Notes under the pieces: model-generated
The model's input: only the letters and a program-made list of their open reading frames with translations
What the model was told of the DNA's origin: nothing
Databases searched by the model: none
Made by a program: the position numbers and the translations under genes
NCBI RefSeq assembly: GCF_001646785.1
Contig: NZ_LRRH01000043.1
Coordinates: 1 to 64,000 of the forward strand
Direction of reading: 5' to 3'
Source of the DNA: Rhodococcus phenolicus
GTDB lineage: Bacteria; Actinomycetota; Actinomycetes; Mycobacteriales; Mycobacteriaceae
DNA: 64,000 bases
Part shown: positions 60,083 through 64,000 of the stretch, piece by piece
How the letters are laid out: each line of letters begins with the position of its first letter
Position numbering within the stretch: the first letter of the stretch is position 1

Positions 60083-60349
60083 TGGGGCTCCTCCGTGCCT
60101 GGACGTGCTCGGCACGGGGACGATCACCGCGCACTGTGCGCTGCGACCGCGGTACCACCCCGCTTGCGCCACCCGGTCGGGACCGGGCGGGCCACTCGTG
60201 CAGGCTGTGACGGGCCCACCCGTTCGGTTCTACTGAGTCGTTCCACCGCGGCGGAACGGCCGTTCTTCCGAAGGCTCCCCGGTGATGGCCGGATCATCGC
60301 CTCCCCGGACGCGCCGGGGTTTCGTTTCCTCCCGGTCGAACCGGGACCT
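60083..60349 (-). ncRNA. Translational T-box riboswitch of ileS
   Basis: On the minus strand the leader carries the T-box antiterminator-type element AGCGGGGTGGTACCGCGG (60147-60164), whose TGGT bulge pairs with uncharged tRNA 3' ends. Stem I contains CCATCACCGGGGAGCC with specifier ATC (isoleucine codon) at 60284-60286. Downstream, CCGTGCC/GGCACGG can hide the GGAGGA ribosome site, so control is of translation rather than termination. Uncharged tRNA-Ile frees ileS translation. This arrangement is established for actinobacterial ileS. Confidence 0.92.
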
Positions 60350-60353
60350 GTCC

Positions 60354-60359
60354 ATTGTA
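60354..60359 (-). promoter_or_regulatory. -10 element TACAAT of the ileS T-box transcript
   Basis: TACAAT on the minus strand followed by GGACAGG, placing the transcript start near 60347-60349. Confidence 0.6.
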
Positions 60360-60369
60360 GGACGTGCCG

Positions 60370-60591
60370 TCAGTCGGTTCGATCACGGTCGCTGCCGGGC
60401 CGGCGCGACCGCCGCTCGGGGGGTGTGACGGGAGTGGCTCGCGAACCGGTCAGCACACTGACCAGCAGCAGCACCGCCCCCACCACACACACCACGATGC
60501 AGGCCCAGGCCCAGGCCACCGAGCCGGTCATCAACGCGACGACCAGCAGGCCGAATCCGACGGCTGCGAGAACGAGCGTCACCACGAGCAT
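60370..60591 (-). CDS. Small membrane protein between ileS and wag31
   Basis: 73 residues with two adjacent hydrophobic helices (MLVVTLVLAAVGFGLLVVAL, WAWACIVVCVVGAVLLLVSV) and a basic cytoplasmic tail PERRSRRPGSDRD. Unknown function; it may share the ileS promoter region only by position. Confidence 0.75.
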   Translation of the reverse strand: MLVVTLVLAAVGFGLLVVALMTGSVAWAWACIVVCVVGAVLLLVSVLTGSRATPVTPPERRSRRPGSDRDRTD

Positions 60592-60634
60592 GTCGAATCC
60601 TCATCCGAGGTTCGGCGCCGGGCCCGACCCTCGA

Positions 60635-61489
60635 TCAGTTGCTGCCCTTGGCGAACGAGGTGGACCCGAACGACGACGAGTTCGACCCGTTGAACGTGTC
60701 CTCGTCCCCGTCGACCGGAACCGCGGAGCCCCGCTGTTCGAGCTCTTCGAGCTGCGACTCCAGGTACGACTTCAGGCGCACGCGGTACTCGCGTTCGAAC
60801 GTCTTGAGCCGCTCGATACGACCCTCGAGCACCGAACGCTGCTGGTTGATGGTCGCCATGATCTCAGTGTGCTTCTTCTCCGCGTCCGCCTGCAGCGCGT
60901 CGGCCTTCTCCTTGGCCTGACGCAACTGGGTCTCGGAGCGGGTCCGGGCGTCGGAGAGCATCGCGTCGGACTTCTGGCGCGCATCGGCGATCATCGCCTC
61001 GCTGCGGGTACGCGCATCCGAGACCAGCTGTTCGGAGTTGGTGCGGGCGTTGCGCACGAGCTCCTCGGCCTCGGACTTGGCGTCGCTGGTGAGGCGGTCG
61101 GCCATCTCCTGTGCGAGACCGATCACCTTGGCGGCCTGCATGCTGGAGTCGCCGGCAGGGGCAGCGGCAGCCACGGGGGCCGGAGCGGGCGCGGGCGCCG
61201 GAACCGGGGCCGGTTCCGGCTTCGGAGTCTCGACCACTCGCGCAGGTTCCGGTTTGGGGGCCTGGGCCGGTACCTGCCCGCCCGAGCGCGGGCTCTTCTT
61301 CGCGTCGGCGAGCTCCTGATCGAGCTCCGCCACCCGCTGGCGCAGGTCGGCGTTCTCCTCGATGAGGGTCGTCAGCTCCTGCTCGACGAGATCGAGGAAG
61401 GCATCGACCTCGTCCTCGTTGTAGCCACGCTTCCCGATCGGAGGCTTGCTGAACGCGACATTGTGCACATCAGCTGGTGTCAGCGGCAT
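60635..61489 (-). CDS. wag31: DivIVA-family polar growth protein Wag31
   Basis: 284 residues. N-terminal DivIVA domain ([38 protein letters not shown]), a Pro/Ala-rich linker (residues 78-112), then a long coiled coil ([20 protein letters not shown]) and a Ser-rich tail. It marks the cell pole and directs peptidoglycan synthesis; serine/threonine-kinase phosphorylation is known in mycobacteria. Start ATG 61489. Confidence 0.96.
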   Translation of the reverse strand: MPLTPADVHNVAFSKPPIGKRGYNEDEVDAFLDLVEQELTTLIEENADLRQRVAELDQELADAKKSPRSGGQVPAQAPKPEPARVVETPKPEPAPVPAPAPAPAPVAAAAPAGDSSMQAAKVIGLAQEMADRLTSDAKSEAEELVRNARTNSEQLVSDARTRSEAMIADARQKSDAMLSDARTRSETQLRQAKEKADALQADAEKKHTEIMATINQQRSVLEGRIERLKTFEREYRVRLKSYLESQLEELEQRGSAVPVDGDEDTFNGSNSSSFGSTSFAKGSN

Positions 61490-61539
61490 GGAAGGGTCCC
61501 TTCACGCATCGTGTAAGCGGTCAAGCAGCGTTCAGCGAT

Positions 61540-61647
61540 ATCCACATTCCTGCCGGAATCGACGGTCGGGTCGAAATCCGCAGTCGTGTCGATATCCGCA
61601 GTGCCGTCGATATCGACGACCCTGCCAAAATCCACAGTGCCGTCGAT
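61540..61647. repeat. 18-bp tandem repeat, six units
   Basis: Six contiguous 18-mers starting at 61540, 61558, 61576, 61594, 61612 and 61630, consensus ATCCRCAGTGCCGTCGAT; units 3, 4 and 6 are the most alike (ATCCGCAGTGCCGTCGAT type) and a decayed seventh follows. It lies 51-158 bp upstream of wag31. Neither strand gives a clear start codon in the repeat frame (minus strand codes IDGTVD-like hexapeptides with no start), so it is probably non-coding DNA or an RNA leader. Confidence 0.85.
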
Positions 61648-61745
61648 AACTGCATTGCGTCACGCGTATCGACCCCACTGTATCTGGCATTCCATTCTGG
61701 CACAGAGCAGCGTTCGCGCAGCCTGCGCAACACGGGTGTCGGCCC

Positions 61746-62036
61746 TCAGACCATGCCACCGCGCGGGATGAATGCCATCAGAAAATAGACGATGAACAGC
61801 AAGACCATGATGGACAGATCGAGCCGCACGCCTCCCAGGGAAAGCGGGGGGATGAGCCGCCGGAGCAGCTTCACGGGCGGATCGGTGACCGTGAAGATCG
61901 CCTCGAGAACCACGACGACGAATCCCGTCGGTTTCCAGTCCCGCGCGAAGGTCCGGATGAACTCGACGATGATTCGTCCGATCAACAGGAGCCAGAAAAT
62001 GAAGAGCAGGAACCAGAGCACCTCGAATACGGCCAC
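61746..62036 (-). CDS. YggT-family membrane protein
   Basis: 96 residues, two membrane segments with FTVTDPPVKLLRRLIPPLS and GGVRLDLSIMVLLFIVYFLM, the YggT signature. Function unsettled; commonly in the cell-division cluster next to sepF and wag31. Confidence 0.93.
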   Translation of the reverse strand: MAVFEVLWFLLFIFWLLLIGRIIVEFIRTFARDWKPTGFVVVVLEAIFTVTDPPVKLLRRLIPPLSLGGVRLDLSIMVLLFIVYFLMAFIPRGGMV

Positions 62037-62147
62037 CCGCCCACTCTGCCCGACGAAGACGGATCCATCAAAACCGAAACGCCCGGCGCACGGTGATCTG
62101 CACCATGCGCCGGGCGTTCGGGCGGCTCGGGTCGGCTGTGCCGGCGG

Positions 62148-62819
62148 CTACTGCTGGCTGTAGAAACCCGTCTCGGCGATGCGCCGGCGCTCTTCGGCGG
62201 AGACGTCGATATCGGCCGGCGACAGCAGGAACACCTTCGTCGCCACCTTGTCGAACGAACCCCGCAGGGCGAAGGCCAGACCGGCAGCGAAGTCGACGAG
62301 GCGCTTCGCGTCGGCGTTGCTCATCTCGACGAGGTCCATGATGACCGGGGTGCCGTCGCGGAACCGCTCACCGATCGTGCGGGCCTCACCGTAATCGCGC
62401 GGACGCAGTGTGGTGATCTTCGACAACGGGCCTCCCTCGTCGAACAGGGCGCCGCGGCGAGCCTCGGTGCGTTCGAGCCGCGGCTCTCCCGCCAGCGAGG
62501 ACCGGCCGGGAGCGCGAGTCGGAGCTGCAGCGGCGCGGGGTGCGCGTGCGGAAATCGGCTCGACCCGTGGGGGCCGTGGCGGAGCCTCGTACCGATCGAA
62601 ATCGTCCTGAGGGAATTCGTGGGCGGGCTCGTCCCGGCGCGACGGCGGGTACTCGTCCCGGTGCGACGGGCCGTAGCCACCGGAGTACGACGGTTCGCTG
62701 TACTCCCGTTCGCGGTCGCGTTCACGGCGCGCGCTCGCCGGATCATCGAGGTAGTCGTCCTCGTAGTCCTCGAGCGGCACCATCCCGAAGTAGGCCTTGA
62801 ACTTGTGGAGTGTGCTCAT
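62148..62819 (-). CDS. sepF: Cell division protein SepF
   Basis: 223 residues. A short amphipathic start ([19 protein letters not shown]) for membrane binding, an Arg/Glu/Ser-rich linker to about 125, then the SepF core [40 protein letters not shown] and [12 protein letters not shown]. It links FtsZ to the membrane. ATG 62819. Confidence 0.95.
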   Translation of the reverse strand: MSTLHKFKAYFGMVPLEDYEDDYLDDPASARRERDREREYSEPSYSGGYGPSHRDEYPPSRRDEPAHEFPQDDFDRYEAPPRPPRVEPISARAPRAAAAPTRAPGRSSLAGEPRLERTEARRGALFDEGGPLSKITTLRPRDYGEARTIGERFRDGTPVIMDLVEMSNADAKRLVDFAAGLAFALRGSFDKVATKVFLLSPADIDVSAEERRRIAETGFYSQQ

Positions 62820-62851
62820 CGATCGCCCTTCCCTCGCGCGGCGGTTGAAGA

Positions 62852-63592
62852 TCAGGCTAGCGGTCGTCGACCCATCACCGCGGTTCCGACACGCACGCAT
62901 GTCGAACCCCAGCGGACCGCCTGCTCGAGATCTCCGGACATTCCCGCCGACAGCTCGGTCGCTCCGGGGTGGCCGGCCAGCACCTGCGAGTGCATGCGCG
63001 CGAGCTGCTCGAACGCCGCGTCCGGGTCCCAGCCGAGCGGGGGAACCCCCATCAGCCCCGCCAGTTTCAGCCCCTCGGCGTCCGCCACAGCGGCGGCCAG
63101 CGCCTCGAGATCGGCCGCGGCCACACCGCCGCGCTGCGGATCGCCGTCCAGGCTGACCTGCAGCAACACGCGGATCGGCGTGACACGGTCGCCGGCATCG
63201 CGTGCTGCCCGCGCTCCGGCCGCGACCGCATCGGCGAGCCGGATGCTGTCGACCGAGTGAATGGTGTGCGCCCACCGGGCCACCGCGCGGGCCTTGTTGC
63301 GTTGCAGCCGGCCGATCATGTGCCAGGCGACCCCGGGATCGGTGACCGTCCCGCGGAAGCGGGTGATCTTCGCACCGGCCTCCTGCTCGCGTGATTCCCC
63401 GAAGGATCGGCAACCCAGCTCGTACAGCAGGACCGCGTCCGATGCGGGGAAGTACTTCGTCACCGGCAGCAGCTCCACGTCGCCGGGGGCGCGGCCCGCC
63501 GCCCGGGCCGCCTCGTCCAGCCGGTTGCGCACCGCGGCCAGGGCCCCGGCGAGCTCGGCGCGCCGAGCGTCCGGGCCTCCGGATTCGCTCAT
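62852..63592 (-). CDS. YggS/PROSC-family PLP homeostasis protein
   Basis: 246 residues. PLP-binding Lys in [14 protein letters not shown] near 46, [65 protein letters not shown]. Buffers pyridoxal phosphate; no known catalysis. ATG 63592 overlaps the pgeF stop (ATGA). Confidence 0.95.
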   Translation of the reverse strand: MSESGGPDARRAELAGALAAVRNRLDEAARAAGRAPGDVELLPVTKYFPASDAVLLYELGCRSFGESREQEAGAKITRFRGTVTDPGVAWHMIGRLQRNKARAVARWAHTIHSVDSIRLADAVAAGARAARDAGDRVTPIRVLLQVSLDGDPQRGGVAAADLEALAAAVADAEGLKLAGLMGVPPLGWDPDAAFEQLARMHSQVLAGHPGATELSAGMSGDLEQAVRWGSTCVRVGTAVMGRRPLA

Positions 63593-64000
63593 TCGGCGCT
63601 CTCCGCGCCCGGCTGTTCCTCGAGCCAGATCACCGAGGCGAGCCGGCCCGTGGGGGCGGATCGACGGTGACTGAACAGCATCGTGTCCTCGATGGTGCAT
63701 CGCGGGTCCTCCGCGACCGCGGAGACACCGAGGTCCAGCAGCTGGCGGCGCAGCCCCGCCCGCAGATCCAGGCCGGGTGTGCCCTTGACCGTGCGGGTGG
63801 CGCTGCCGGGCAGGTGTGCTTCGACGTCGTCGCGCATCGCTGCGGGAACCTCGTAGCGACGGCCGCTCGCGGCAGGGCCGAGGAACGCACCGATGCGTTC
63901 GGGGCGCGCCCCGAGATCGACCATGGCCTCGACGACCTTGGGCACGATGCCGATGCGGGCACCGATCCGGCCGGCGTGGGCGGCGGCGACGACACCGGCC
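63589..64000 (-). CDS. pgeF: Laccase-domain peptidoglycan editing protein PgeF/YfiH (partial)
   Basis: C-terminal part; the start lies beyond the right edge. [79 protein letters not shown]: the last segment holds the conserved Cys and His of the family active site. PgeF removes wrongly incorporated amino acids from peptidoglycan precursors. Translationally coupled to yggS, between ftsZ and sepF in related genomes. Confidence 0.92.
   Translation of the reverse strand, partial: AGVVAAAHAGRIGARIGIVPKVVEAMVDLGARPERIGAFLGPAASGRRYEVPAAMRDDVEAHLPGSATRTVKGTPGLDLRAGLRRQLLDLGVSAVAEDPRCTIEDTMLFSHRRSAPTGRLASVIWLEEQPGAESAE

Noticed and set aside
55586-61516. Plus-strand open frame of 1976 codons across the AfsR-like, ileS and wag31 genes
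   Set aside because: It is antisense to three well-supported genes with clear motifs; its length comes from the high GC content, and its protein has no domain or natural composition.

Overview
High-GC actinobacterial chromosome, most likely Rhodococcus or a close relative (Nocardia, Gordonia). The evidence is strong GC bias at third codon positions, a DivIVA-type Wag31 next to SepF, a DUF222/HNH (13E12-type) protein, an F420-dependent Ddn-family reductase, an eukaryote-like (type 2) IleRS behind a translational T-box, and leaderless TAnnnT promoters. From recalled M. tuberculosis gene order, the backbone ileS-dinB-lspA-rluD-dnaE1-ilvA-treZ-treY is collinear with that genome. No rRNA, tRNA, CRISPR array, IS element or integrase was found.

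Layout, left to right. 0-4.1 kb: start of a siderophore-type NRPS (off the left edge) behind a predicted iron box, then a 13E12-type HNH gene whose start codon carries an SOS box. 4.2-6.5 kb: treY. 6.5-14.4 kb: a TetR gene divergent from an operon of two TauD-family dioxygenases and a complete peptide-type ABC importer. 14.4-20.0 kb: two DrrAB-like ABC exporters; the second ends in a small chorismate mutase-like gene. 20.1-24.8 kb: LOG-family protein, two alpha/beta hydrolases, an FHA-HTH regulator, a YchJ-like protein, a secreted protein and a MarR gene. 24.8-26.0 kb: decayed NUDIX and kinase genes. 26.0-30.7 kb: TetR, treZ, a DHA2 drug exporter and its TetR. treY and treZ, normally adjacent, are therefore about 20 kb apart with accessory genes between them.

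30.7-41 kb: ilvA, a large KatE catalase, a CsbD-like protein, PoxB, a Ddn-family enzyme, a GltB-like FMN protein and an FAD monooxygenase-like protein, a stress and redox block. 41-51.5 kb: dnaE1, rarD, conserved unknowns, rluD-type synthase, lspA, two lipoproteins and dinB. 51.6-56.8 kb: a third DrrAB exporter convergent with a 1115-residue AfsR-like regulator. 56.9-64 kb: ileS with its T-box, then wag31, yggT, sepF, yggS and pgeF of the cell-division cluster, with an 18-bp tandem repeat upstream of wag31.

The accessory part is organised as small regulator-plus-target units. Six have recognisable palindromic operators in the shared promoter region, and the sequence of each is given below. 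The least explained units are the twin-dioxygenase/peptide-importer operon and the exporter operon with a chorismate mutase-like gene.
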